DNA of 64,000 nt from Cellulomonas sp. S1-8 (lineage in GTDB: Bacteria > Actinomycetota > Actinomycetes > Actinomycetales > Cellulomonadaceae): assembly GCF_026184235.1 (NCBI RefSeq), contig NZ_CP110806.1:2232001-2296000 (forward strand). The letters are read 5' to 3'. The translations under genes were made by a program, and so were the position numbers. Below, piece by piece: positions 10,646-19,412 of this stretch. The notes under the pieces were generated by a model. The model saw only the letters and a list, made by a program, of their open reading frames with translations, was not told the origin of the DNA and did not search any database. The first letter of the stretch is position 1. Each line of letters starts with the position of its first letter.

Positions 10646-11803
10646 TCAGCCGGCCGTGACCGCGTGCACCCCGGCGACCGCGGCGGCGAGGAACGCGGCC
10701 GGGTCGGCGTCCAGGCCGCGCCCCATGGTCGACAGCCGCACGGGTGAGCTGCGCAGCGCGTCGAGCAGGTCGACCCCCGCGGGCACCCGCACCGCGGTGT
10801 GCCGCCCCTGCGGCGCGACCAGGTCGGCCGCCTGAGCCGTCACCCGGGCCGCGAGCGCCTCCCAGGTCTTGGCGTCCGGGTCGGCCGTGAGGTCCTGCGG
10901 CGTCCCGGGCAGGTCGGGGTCGAAGACCGGCACGACGACGTCCGCGGGGGACAGGGCGACGCGCCCGTACGCGGTCAGCGAGTGGTGCGACACCCCGAGG
11001 TGCCGGTCACGGGCGTCGGCGCCCGAGACCCGCAGCGACGCCACGGGACGCCCACGAAGGATGCCCGCGGCGTTGAGGGCCTCGCCCGCGGCAACCCCCG
11101 AGAAGCCCCAGCGGGTGCCCGTGCCGAGGTTGCCGGGACCCTGCGCGACGACGACGAGGTCCGCCTCGACGACGTGCCGCGCGGCCAGCAGCCCGGTGTG
11201 GACGGTGACGGCCTCGAGGTCGCCCCCGAACGCCTGGCCCGTCGTCACGCACGCGGTGAGCCACCCCGCCGAGCGCAGCCCGTCGACCGCACGGGAGAAC
11301 CACGCCGGCAGGGCACCCCCGTCGGTCATGACGTAGGCGACACGCGGCGCGGGCCTGCCCAGGCGTGCGGCGGCGGCGCGCGCACCCGCGATCACCGCGG
11401 GCAGCGCCGAGTGCAGGTCCGCGACGACCACGGGCAGGCCCGCGAGGTCGTCGGCGTCGCGCAGCACCTCGTGGTGCGGCGACTCCTGGTCGTCGACCCC
11501 CAGCACCATGGCCTGCAGGGGGGTGTACCGCGCCTTGACCAGGTGCCCCGGACCGGGCAGCGGGTCCGGGACCAGCACGTCCGTGCGGGCCACGACCAGC
11601 GCGTACCCGCCGGTGCCCAGGCCGCGCAGCAGCGCGGTCGCGTTGAGCAGGACGTGCGCACCGGGCACGACCTCACCGACCAGGTGCGGGTACGACAGCG
11701 CGCGGACCGTGCGGTCCTCGCCGTCGAGGGCCACCGTCGACTCGCACGCACCGTCCCACCGGGCCCGGCACTCCGTCACCACACCCGCACGCCACGCGAT
11801 CAC
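10646..11803 (-). CDS. DUF3866 family protein
   Basis: 385 residues of a conserved actinobacterial family without assigned function. Begins MIAWRAGVV and contains Gly-rich blocks VVAQGPGNLGTGTRWGFSG and VSHHSLTAYGRVAL, likely ligand-binding loops. TAGCGT on the minus strand (11810-11815) ends 6 bases before the GTG start, suggesting a leaderless transcript divergent from pafB with only 73 bases between the start codons. Members are often found near pafBC and the proteasome locus. Confidence 0.85.
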   Translation of the reverse strand: MIAWRAGVVTECRARWDGACESTVALDGEDRTVRALSYPHLVGEVVPGAHVLLNATALLRGLGTGGYALVVARTDVLVPDPLPGPGHLVKARYTPLQAMVLGVDDQESPHHEVLRDADDLAGLPVVVADLHSALPAVIAGARAAAARLGRPAPRVAYVMTDGGALPAWFSRAVDGLRSAGWLTACVTTGQAFGGDLEAVTVHTGLLAARHVVEADLVVVAQGPGNLGTGTRWGFSGVAAGEALNAAGILRGRPVASLRVSGADARDRHLGVSHHSLTAYGRVALSPADVVVPVFDPDLPGTPQDLTADPDAKTWEALAARVTAQAADLVAPQGRHTAVRVPAGVDLLDALRSSPVRLSTMGRGLDADPAAFLAAAVAGVHAVTAG

Positions 11804-11876
11804 GCGCCCACGCTACCGGCGTGCCGTGCGCCGTCCGCGCCGCCGAGCGCGCCACCGACGGCTACCGTGTAGCCCG

Positions 11877-12926
11877 ATGCCCGCCGCGATCCCCCCCGCC
11901 GAGCGCCTGCTCAACCTCGTCATCGCCCTGGTGAACACGCCCGGCCGGATGACGAAGGAGCAGGTGCGCTCGTCCGTCGCCGGGTACGGCGACGCGCGCT
12001 CGGACGACGCCTTCGAGCGGATGTTCGAGCGCGACAAGGACACGCTGCGCGAGCTGGGCGTCCCGGTCCTGACCGTCACCCACGCAGGCCACGGCGACGA
12101 CATCGGGTACCGCATCGACACCGCCCACTGGTCGCTGCCACCGATCGAGCTGACCGCCGCCGAGCTCGGTGTGCTCGCGCTGGCCGCACAGGTGTGGCAG
12201 GACCAGTCGTTGCGCGCCGACTCGACGCGTGCGCTGACCAAGCTGCGCGCCGTCGGTGCGGCACCCGAGGCGCACGACCTCGTCGCGGGGCTCGCGCCGC
12301 GCGTGCGCGCCGGCGGCGACGCGTTCGCGCCGCTGGTCGACGCCGTGCAGAACCGGCAGGCGGTGCGGTTCACCTACCACGCCGCGACGACGGGCGAGGT
12401 GCGCGAGCGGCACGTCGAGCCGTGGAAGCTGCTCGCCCGGCGCGGCGGCTGGGTGCTGCTGGCGCGCGACCGGGACCGTGACGCGAGCCGCTCGTTCCGG
12501 CTGCGGCGCATCCGCGGTGCGGTGCGCCCCCTGGGCGAGCCGGGCGGGTTCGCGGCACCCACCGCCGAGGAGCTCACCGAGGCCTCGCGCGCCTGGGTGG
12601 GCACCGGCCCGGAGCGGATCGCGCTGCTGGCCGTCACCCCGGGCCGCGCGGGGGCCCTGCGCGCCCGCGCGACAGCGACCCCCCCGGACGTGCCGCTGCC
12701 GGCCGGGTCGGACCGGGTGCTCGCCGGCCGCGACGCCCTGGCCGTGCCCTTCCGGATCGACTGGGAGCTCGCCGAGGAGGTCGTGGGGTACGGGGACGCC
12801 GTCGTCGTGCTGGACCCGCCGCAGGTGCGCCAGGCCGTCGTCGGGATGCTGCGCGTCGCGTCGCGGCTGGACCAGCCGCGCACCGACCAGCGGCGCGGCA
12901 GGATCGGGGAGGCGCGGGGTGCCTGA
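11877..12926 (+). CDS. pafB: WYL-domain transcriptional regulator PafB
   Basis: 349 residues: N-terminal winged HTH (about 1-75), a WYL ligand-sensing domain (about 155-240) and a C-terminal WCX-like region. In mycobacteria PafB and PafC form the main RecA-independent DNA-damage activator. TACCGT ends 8 bases before the ATG. Overlaps pafC by 8 bases. Confidence 0.88.
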   Translation: MPAAIPPAERLLNLVIALVNTPGRMTKEQVRSSVAGYGDARSDDAFERMFERDKDTLRELGVPVLTVTHAGHGDDIGYRIDTAHWSLPPIELTAAELGVLALAAQVWQDQSLRADSTRALTKLRAVGAAPEAHDLVAGLAPRVRAGGDAFAPLVDAVQNRQAVRFTYHAATTGEVRERHVEPWKLLARRGGWVLLARDRDRDASRSFRLRRIRGAVRPLGEPGGFAAPTAEELTEASRAWVGTGPERIALLAVTPGRAGALRARATATPPDVPLPAGSDRVLAGRDALAVPFRIDWELAEEVVGYGDAVVVLDPPQVRQAVVGMLRVASRLDQPRTDQRRGRIGEARGA

Positions 12927-13905
12927 GCGCGCGAGCGACCGCCTGGTCCGGATGCTGGGGATGATCGCCTACCTCGAACGCCACGAGGACGTCCCCGTCG
13001 AGCAGGTGGCGGCGCAGTTCGGCGTCACGCCGGAGCAGGTCATGGCGGACATCGACACCCTGTGGGTCACCGGCACGCCCGGGTACCTCCCGGACGACCT
13101 CATCGACTTCGACGCGTCGTCGTACGAGCAGGGCGTCGTGCGGCTCACCGAGGGCCGCGGCATGACACGGCCCCTGCGCCTGGGCCCGCGCGAGGGCGTC
13201 GCGCTGCTCGCGGCCCTGCGCTCGCTCGCCGCGCTGCGCCCCGCCCTCGACGCCGAGCGCGCCGCGGTCCTGGACTCGGTCCTCACCAAGGTGCAGGGCG
13301 CCACGGGGGACGCCGCGGCGGGCGTCCCGCTGGACGTCGAGCTGCAGGTCGGCGCCGTCCCGGCGGTCGCCGCGGCGATCGGGTCGGCCCTCGCCGGCCG
13401 CCGTCGGCTGCGCCTGCGGTACGTCGACGCGTCCGACGTCGCCACCGAGCGCGACGTCGACCCGGTGCGGCTGGTCAGCCAGGACGAACGCTCCTACCTC
13501 CTCGCGTGGTCGCTCGCGGCCGACGCCGACCGGATGTTCCGCGTCGACCGCATCGTCGACGCGACCGTCCTGCCCGACGCCGCCGGCGAGCACCGCCTCG
13601 CCGCGGACGCCGACGTGTTCCAGCCCGACGCGTCGGGCGAGCTCGTGACGGTCCGCCTCGCGGGACGCGCCCGGTGGGTGGCCGAGACGGTCCCCGTCGA
13701 GCGGACGCGCGAGCTCCCCGACGGTGTCTTCGAGGTCGACCTGCGCGTCGTCCAGCCGGCGTGGCTGCAGCACCTGCTGCTGCAGGTCGCCGACGACGTC
13801 CTCGACGTGCGCCCGCCGCACGTCGCGCACGACACGGCCGCGGCCGCGCGCGCCGCGCTCGAGGCGTACGGGCCGCTGCTCGACGCGACGACGGGGGAGG
13901 GCTGA
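12919..13905 (+). CDS. pafC: WYL-domain transcriptional regulator PafC
   Basis: 328 residues with N-terminal HTH (RLVRMLGMIAYLERH onward), WYL domain containing RRLRLRYVDASD and YLLAWSL, and WCX C-terminus. Partner of PafB; the start GTG overlaps the pafB stop region, so the two are co-translated. No Pup-ligase or proteasome genes lie nearby, unlike the usual locus. Confidence 0.88.
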   Translation: MPERASDRLVRMLGMIAYLERHEDVPVEQVAAQFGVTPEQVMADIDTLWVTGTPGYLPDDLIDFDASSYEQGVVRLTEGRGMTRPLRLGPREGVALLAALRSLAALRPALDAERAAVLDSVLTKVQGATGDAAAGVPLDVELQVGAVPAVAAAIGSALAGRRRLRLRYVDASDVATERDVDPVRLVSQDERSYLLAWSLAADADRMFRVDRIVDATVLPDAAGEHRLAADADVFQPDASGELVTVRLAGRARWVAETVPVERTRELPDGVFEVDLRVVQPAWLQHLLLQVADDVLDVRPPHVAHDTAAAARAALEAYGPLLDATTGEG

Positions 13906-13906
13906 C

Positions 13907-14239
13907 GTGCTCTGGTTCATCATCTGGACGGTCCTGGTGCTCGGCACGCTCGCCGGCGCGTACGTCGTGGGGCGACGGCTGTGGCGCTCGGCCGTCGCAC
14001 TGGGCCACGAGCTGGGGCGCGCGTCCGACGTGGCCGCTCAGCTCACGGCGAGGGCAGCCGAGCTCGAGGAGCAGGCGCGCACGGCCCGGCAGGACGAGCC
14101 GCCGGCGCTCGGCCGCGACCCGCAGGAGCTGCGCGACCGCGTCGAGCAGCTGCGCGGGGTGCGGCGCGAGCAGCGCGCGCGACGTCGCGCCGGGCACCGG
14201 ACGACGGTGGCCGACGCCACGTCGCGTTGGTTCGGATGA
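13907..14239 (+). CDS. small membrane-anchored protein of unknown function
   Basis: 110 residues. One N-terminal hydrophobic helix (LWFIIWTVLVLGTLAGAYVVG, residues 2-22) precedes a long charged, probably coiled-coil segment (about 35-100) rich in Glu, Arg and Ala. Starts 1 base after the pafC stop, so it is in the pafBC operon. No family recognised; the layout (TM plus cytoplasmic helix) suggests a membrane-tethered scaffold, which is only an inference. Confidence 0.7.
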   Translation: MLWFIIWTVLVLGTLAGAYVVGRRLWRSAVALGHELGRASDVAAQLTARAAELEEQARTARQDEPPALGRDPQELRDRVEQLRGVRREQRARRRAGHRTTVADATSRWFG

Positions 14240-14267
14240 CCCCCGGAGTTCCCCTTCTAATCTGGGG

Positions 14268-14279
14268 CGAAGCGCTTCG
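14268..14279. promoter_or_regulatory. perfect 12-bp palindrome, possible LacI-family operator
   Basis: CGAAGCGCTTCG, a perfect palindrome with the central CG typical of LacI-family operators. It overlaps the -35 element of the tatA promoter. Related sites lie upstream of the GH6 gene (42356-42367) and the GH74 gene (55002-55013). Confidence 0.5.
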
Positions 14280-14304
14280 ACAGGACATACCCACCACGTA
14301 CACT
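14276..14304 (+). promoter_or_regulatory. tatA promoter (TTCGAC-N17-TACACT)
   Basis: TTCGAC at 14276-14281 and TACACT at 14299-14304, 17 bases apart. Initiation near 14311 would give a leader of about 38 bases before the tatA ATG. Confidence 0.5.
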
Positions 14305-14348
14305 CGAGACCCCATCACCCGCCGCCGACCGAGGGAACGGACGCCGTC

Positions 14349-14621
14349 ATGAGGCCCACCGCGACACATGTCGTCATCCTGATCATCGTCGTGCTGCTGC
14401 TCTTCGGCGCGAACCGTCTACCTGGGCTGGCCCGGAGCGTCGGTCAGTCGTTGAAGATCTTCAAGAAAGAGGTCTCCGACCTGACGGGCGACGACGCCAG
14501 GAACGCGGAGACCACGGGCACGGGCACGCCCGCGCCGGACCCCGTCACGGGCGCCGCACCGGTCACGCGGACGGACGTGCCGCCGCCACCGGTGAGCCCG
14601 CCCGCCCCGCCGCGCGCCTGA
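14349..14621 (+). CDS. tatA: twin-arginine translocase subunit TatA
   Basis: Pore-forming subunit that exports folded proteins. 90 residues: one N-terminal transmembrane helix (VVILIIVVLLLFGANRLPGLA), the amphipathic helix following LPGLARSVGQSLKIFKKEV, then a Pro/Thr-rich acidic tail. FG-x-N-x-LP hinge is typical of TatA. No separate tatB is present in the window, which is usual for actinobacteria. Confidence 0.93.
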   Translation: MRPTATHVVILIIVVLLLFGANRLPGLARSVGQSLKIFKKEVSDLTGDDARNAETTGTGTPAPDPVTGAAPVTRTDVPPPPVSPPAPPRA

Positions 14622-14628
14622 GCCGCCG

Positions 14629-15486
14629 GTGAACGACGCCCCGCGCGACGGCGAGGCTGCCGGACGCATGCCGCTGCGCGAGCACCTGCGCGAGCTGCGC
14701 CGCAGGGTCGTGCTCATCGCGCTCGGCCTGGTCGTCGGCGCGGTGGCCGGCTGGCTCTTCTACGAGCCCGTCTTCCAGCTGCTGCAGCAACCCGTCCTCG
14801 ACGTCGCCGAGGCCCGCGACGAGGGCGTCTCGCTGAACTTCCAGGGGATCGCCACCGCGTTCGACATGCAGGTCAAGGTCTCGCTGTTCCTCGGCGTGCT
14901 GGTCACCGCACCCTGGTGGATGTACCAGCTCTGGGCGTTCATCACGCCGGGCCTGACGTCCAAGGAGCGGCGCTACGCCGTCGGCTTCCTCGCCGTCGGC
15001 GTCCCCCTGTTCTTCGCCGGTGCCGCCCTGGCCTGGTGGGCGCTGCCCAACGCCGTGCGCCTGCTCACCGACTTCGCCCCCAGCGGGACGACCAACTGGG
15101 TCGACGCCCAGCTCTACCTCGGCTTCGTCATGCGCGTCGTCCTCGCGTTCGGCATCGGGTTCCTGCTGCCCGTCGTGATGGTCGCCCTCAACCTGACCGG
15201 TCTCGTGCGCGCCCGCACCTGGCTGGCCGGCTGGCGCTGGTCCGTGCTCGTCGCGTTCACGTTCGCCGCCATCGCCACGCCCACCCCCGACGCGGTGACG
15301 ATGCTCGCCGTGGCGATCCCCATCTGCCTGCTGTTCTTCGCCGCGCTCGGCATCTGCGTGCTGCACGACCGCCGTCTCGACCGGCGGCTCGTCGCGCAGG
15401 GGCTGCCCCGCCTCGACGGCACGTACCCCGGCGAGGACGACGACGAAAGCACCGCCCGCGGGCGGGACACCGCCGGCACGGCATGA
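14629..15486 (+). CDS. tatC: Sec-independent translocase subunit TatC
   Basis: Receptor for twin-arginine signal peptides. 285 residues with six membrane segments and the N-terminal signature MPLREHLRELRRRV that binds the RR motif; ends in a charged cytoplasmic tail. GTG start 7 bases after tatA. Likely handles some of the secreted enzymes of this organism, although whether the cellulases here use Tat or Sec is not settled by sequence. Confidence 0.95.
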   Translation: MNDAPRDGEAAGRMPLREHLRELRRRVVLIALGLVVGAVAGWLFYEPVFQLLQQPVLDVAEARDEGVSLNFQGIATAFDMQVKVSLFLGVLVTAPWWMYQLWAFITPGLTSKERRYAVGFLAVGVPLFFAGAALAWWALPNAVRLLTDFAPSGTTNWVDAQLYLGFVMRVVLAFGIGFLLPVVMVALNLTGLVRARTWLAGWRWSVLVAFTFAAIATPTPDAVTMLAVAIPICLLFFAALGICVLHDRRLDRRLVAQGLPRLDGTYPGEDDDESTARGRDTAGTA

Positions 15487-15496
15487 GCACCACCGC

Positions 15497-16408
15497 ATGA
15501 GCACCGTCGGGCTCGTCGTCAACCCCTCGGCGGGCGACGGGCGCAGCGGCGCCGTCGGCCGGCGGGCCCACCGCCTCCTGGAGCGCGCCGGGCACGTCGT
15601 GCAGGACGTGTCCGCGCCCACCCCCGCCCAGGCGATCGCGCGCGCCCGCGCGGCCGCCCCCGGCCTGGACGCCCTGGTCGTCGTCGGCGGTGACGGCATG
15701 GTGCACCTGGGCGTCGGGATCGTCGCCGGCACCGACCTGCCCCTGGGCGTGGTGGCGGTCGGCACGGGCAACGACGTCGCCCGTGCGCTCGGGCTGCCGC
15801 GCGGCGACGTCGACGCGGCCGTCCGCGTCCTCGACCGCGGTCTGCGCACCGGCGCACGCCGCATCGACGCCCTGCGGGTCGGGCCGCCCGACGGCAGCGC
15901 ACCGAGCTGGTGCGCCGGCGTCCTGTCGTGCGGCCTCGACGCCGCGGTCAACGCCCGCGCGAACACCCTGACCTGGCCCCACGGTCACCTGCGGTACCTG
16001 CGCGCCCTCGTGCCCGAGCTCCTGGCGTTCCGCCCCTACGGGTACCGCGTGCAGGTCGACGACACCGTCTGGGAGTCGGCCGGCACCCTCGTCACGGTGG
16101 CGAACACCCCGTGGTTCGGCGGCGGCCTGCCGATCGCCCCGGACGCCGTGCCCGACGACGGCCTGCTCGACGTCGTCGTCGCCGGGCCCTTCACGCGCCG
16201 CGGCGCCCTCGGGATCTTCCCGCGCATCTACCGCGGCCGGCACGTCGACGACCCGCGGGTCCGCGTCCTGCGAGGGCGCACGGTGCTCATCACACCCGCC
16301 CCCGACCTCGGGCCGCCCCCGCCGCAGGCCTTCGGGGACGGTGAACGGGTCGGCCCCCTGCCGCTGCTCGTGGAGGTCGTGCCCGGCGCCCTCGGCGTGC
16401 TCGGGTAG
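15497..16408 (+). CDS. diacylglycerol/sphingosine kinase-family lipid kinase
   Basis: 303 residues. N-terminal catalytic domain with the nucleotide loop VVVGGDGMVHLGVG and the GTGNDVARALG motif, and C-terminal beta-sandwich. Predicted to phosphorylate diacylglycerol or a related lipid at the membrane. Ten bases after tatC, and commonly part of the pafBC-tatAC-helY gene string. The substrate cannot be read from sequence. Confidence 0.88.
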   Translation: MSTVGLVVNPSAGDGRSGAVGRRAHRLLERAGHVVQDVSAPTPAQAIARARAAAPGLDALVVVGGDGMVHLGVGIVAGTDLPLGVVAVGTGNDVARALGLPRGDVDAAVRVLDRGLRTGARRIDALRVGPPDGSAPSWCAGVLSCGLDAAVNARANTLTWPHGHLRYLRALVPELLAFRPYGYRVQVDDTVWESAGTLVTVANTPWFGGGLPIAPDAVPDDGLLDVVVAGPFTRRGALGIFPRIYRGRHVDDPRVRVLRGRTVLITPAPDLGPPPPQAFGDGERVGPLPLLVEVVPGALGVLG

Positions 16409-16439
16409 CGCACGGCCGCGGCGTGCCTAGGGTGGGCCC

Positions 16440-19328
16440 GTGCCACCGCGTCGCCGCACCTCCCGCACCCCGTCCGGCCCCACCGGCGCGTCCGACCCCG
16501 CACGCACGACGCCCGCCCGCCCTGAACCGGCAGAGCCGTCACCCGCCGAGCGCTACGCTGCCGCACGCCGCCGCGCCGCCGCCGACAAGGGCGAGCTCGC
16601 GACGTTCCGCGCCCGCCTGGACTTCCCCCTCGACGACTTCCAGGTCGAGTCGTGCGCCGCGCTCGAGCGCGGCAGCGGCGTCCTCGTCGCCGCGCCCACG
16701 GGGGCCGGCAAGACGGTCGTCGGCGAGTTCGCCGTGCACCTCGCGCTCGCCGCCGGACGCAAGGCGTTCTACACCACGCCCATCAAGGCGCTGTCGAACC
16801 AGAAGTACGCCGACCTGGCGCGCGTGCACGGCGCCGACCGCGTCGGCCTGCTCACCGGTGACACCACCGTCAACGGGGACGCCGACGTCGTCGTCATGAC
16901 GACCGAGGTGCTGCGCAACATGCTCTACGCGGACTCGCCCGCGCTGGTGGGGCTCGGGTACGTCGTCATGGACGAGGTGCACTACCTGGCCGACCGGTTC
17001 CGCGGACCCGTCTGGGAGGAGGTGATCATCCACCTGCCCGGCGACGTGCAGCTGGTGTCGCTGTCCGCCACGGTGTCCAACGCCGAGGAGTTCGGCGACT
17101 GGCTCGCCACCGTGCGGGGCGACACGACGGTCGTGGTCAGCGAGCACCGACCCGTGCCGCTGGGTCAGCACGTCCTCGTCGGGGACCAGCTCCTCGACCT
17201 GTACGCGGGGCACGTCGACCCCACCGCCCCCGGGGTGGACCCACCCATCAACCCCGACCTCACGCAGCTGCTGCGCCGCCAGCCGCCCGGCGAGCGCGAC
17301 CGACGCGGCCCGCGCGACCGGGGGGACCGGGGACGCGGAGGCCACCGACCGGGCGGTGGGGTGCGTCCCGTCCCGCGGTTCGTCGTCGTCGACGAGCTCG
17401 CCGGGGCCGGGCTGCTGCCGGCGATCGTGTTCATCTTCTCGCGCGTCGGCTGCGAGGCCGCCGTCCAGCAGTGCCTGTCCGCGGGGGTGCGGCTGACGAC
17501 TCCCACCGAGCAGGCCGACATCCGCCGCGTCGCCGAGGAGCGCTGCGCGGCGATCCCCCCGGAGGACCTCGGGGTCCTGGGGTACGACGCGTTCGTCGAG
17601 GCGCTCGTGCGGGGCGTCGCCGCGCACCACGCGGGCATGCTGCCGCTGTTCAAGGAGACAGTCGAGGACCTGTTCTCGCGCGGCTGGGTCAAGGTCGTGT
17701 TCGCCACCGAGACCCTCGCGCTGGGCATCAACATGCCCGCGCGGTCGGTCGTGCTCGAGAAGCTCGTCAAGTGGGACGGCAGCGCGCACGTCGACGTGAC
17801 CCCGGGGGAGTACACCCAGCTCACGGGCCGAGCCGGGCGGCGCGGCATCGACACCGAGGGGCACGCCGTCGTCGTCGCGCACGGCGCCCTGGACCCCGTG
17901 CAGCTCGCCGGCCTGGCGTCACGGCGGCTGTACCCGCTGCGCTCGTCGTTCCGCCCGACGTACAACATGGCCGTCAACCTCGTCGCCCAGGTCGGCCGCG
18001 AGCGCGCCCGGGACGTCCTGGAGACGTCCTTCGCGCAGTTCCAGGCCGACCGCGGCGTCGTCGGGCTCGCGCGGCAGGCGCAGACGCACGCCGAGGCGCT
18101 CGAGGGCTACGCCGAGGCCATGTCCTGCCACCTGGGGGACTTCGCGCAGTACATGGCGGTGCGGCGCGCGATCACCGACCGCGAGCGCGGCATGGCCAAG
18201 GCCGAGTCGGCGTCGCGTCGCGCGGACGTGGCACGCACGCTCGAGGGCCTGAAGATCGGTGACGTCGTCGAGATCCCCGTGGGTCGGCGCGCGGAGCACG
18301 CGGTGGTCGTCGACCCCGGCGGCGGGGGCGGGTTCGACGGCCCACGGCCGACGGTCCTGACCACGGACCGGCAGGTCCGGCGGCTGACCGTGGCGGACGT
18401 CGGGACGGGGCTGCGCACCGTGGGGCGGCTGAAGGTGCCGGGCCGGTTCGAGGTGCGGGTGCCGGCGGCGCGACGGGACCTGGCCGCGCGGCTGCGCGCG
18501 CGCCTCGACGAGCTGGACGTCGTCCCCGCGCCCGCGCGTGCCGGGGGGCGGCGTGCCGAGCGCGGGTCCGCCGCAGCCGACGACGCCGCGCTGGAGGCCC
18601 TGCGTCGCGACCTGCGCGCCCACCCGTGCCACCGGTGCCCCGACCGGGAGGACCACGCACGCTGGGCGGAGCGGTGGGAGCGCCTGCGCGACGAGCACGC
18701 CGCGCTGGTGCGTCGCATCTCAGGACGCACGGGCTCGATCGCGGCCGTCTTCGACCGGATCTGCGACGTGCTCGGCACCCTCGGGTACCTCACGACCGAC
18801 GGTGACGGTGCGCTGCGGGTGACCGACGACGGGCGCTGGCTGCGTCGGATCTACGCCGAGAACGACCTGGTGCTCGCCGAGTGCCTGCGGCGGGGCGTGT
18901 GGGACGAGCTCGACGCGCCCGGCCTCGCGGCTGCGGTGTCGACGATCGTGTACCGCTCGCGGCGCGACGACGACGCCGAGGCGCGGGTCCCCGGCGGACC
19001 GGACGGTCGGCTGGGCCGGGCGCTCGACGGTGCGGTGCGGGCCTGGTCCGAGCTCGAGGACCTCGAGCACGGTGCCCGCCTCGACACCATCCAGCCGCTC
19101 GACCTGGGCCTCGTCGAGGCGATCCACCGGTGGGCCGCGGGCCGCAGCCTGGACGCGGTGCTGCGGGGCTCGGACCTCGCGGCCGGTGACTTCGTGCGGT
19201 GGTGCAAGCAGGTCATCGACGTCCTCGACCAGATCTCCGGTGCCGCGCCGACGGCCCGGTTGCGGACCACCGCCGACCGCGCGGTGACGGCGTTGCGGCG
19301 CGGTGTGGTCGCGTACTCGGCGGTGTGA
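16440..19328 (+). CDS. helY: Ski2/Mtr4-like DEAD/DEAH-box helicase HelY
   Basis: 962 residues. Superfamily 2 helicase: Walker A PTGAGKTVVGE (about residue 85), DEVH box MDEVHYLAD (about 178), SAT motif SATVSN, motif IV FIFSRVGCE, and motif VI QLTGRAGRRGID, followed by the long C-terminal DSHCT-type domain. Homologous to eukaryotic RNA-exosome helicases; the actinobacterial role is presumed to be RNA processing. TAGGGT ends 6 bases before the GTG start. Confidence 0.93.
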   Translation: MPPRRRTSRTPSGPTGASDPARTTPARPEPAEPSPAERYAAARRRAAADKGELATFRARLDFPLDDFQVESCAALERGSGVLVAAPTGAGKTVVGEFAVHLALAAGRKAFYTTPIKALSNQKYADLARVHGADRVGLLTGDTTVNGDADVVVMTTEVLRNMLYADSPALVGLGYVVMDEVHYLADRFRGPVWEEVIIHLPGDVQLVSLSATVSNAEEFGDWLATVRGDTTVVVSEHRPVPLGQHVLVGDQLLDLYAGHVDPTAPGVDPPINPDLTQLLRRQPPGERDRRGPRDRGDRGRGGHRPGGGVRPVPRFVVVDELAGAGLLPAIVFIFSRVGCEAAVQQCLSAGVRLTTPTEQADIRRVAEERCAAIPPEDLGVLGYDAFVEALVRGVAAHHAGMLPLFKETVEDLFSRGWVKVVFATETLALGINMPARSVVLEKLVKWDGSAHVDVTPGEYTQLTGRAGRRGIDTEGHAVVVAHGALDPVQLAGLASRRLYPLRSSFRPTYNMAVNLVAQVGRERARDVLETSFAQFQADRGVVGLARQAQTHAEALEGYAEAMSCHLGDFAQYMAVRRAITDRERGMAKAESASRRADVARTLEGLKIGDVVEIPVGRRAEHAVVVDPGGGGGFDGPRPTVLTTDRQVRRLTVADVGTGLRTVGRLKVPGRFEVRVPAARRDLAARLRARLDELDVVPAPARAGGRRAERGSAAADDAALEALRRDLRAHPCHRCPDREDHARWAERWERLRDEHAALVRRISGRTGSIAAVFDRICDVLGTLGYLTTDGDGALRVTDDGRWLRRIYAENDLVLAECLRRGVWDELDAPGLAAAVSTIVYRSRRDDDAEARVPGGPDGRLGRALDGAVRAWSELEDLEHGARLDTIQPLDLGLVEAIHRWAAGRSLDAVLRGSDLAAGDFVRWCKQVIDVLDQISGAAPTARLRTTADRAVTALRRGVVAYSAV

Positions 19329-19412
19329 GGCCGCACCCGCGGCGCTCCGGACCCGGACGGGCGTCCGACCCCGGGCCGCGCGGCCGGCCGGGTGGCCCTA
19401 TCGTGTGCTGGT

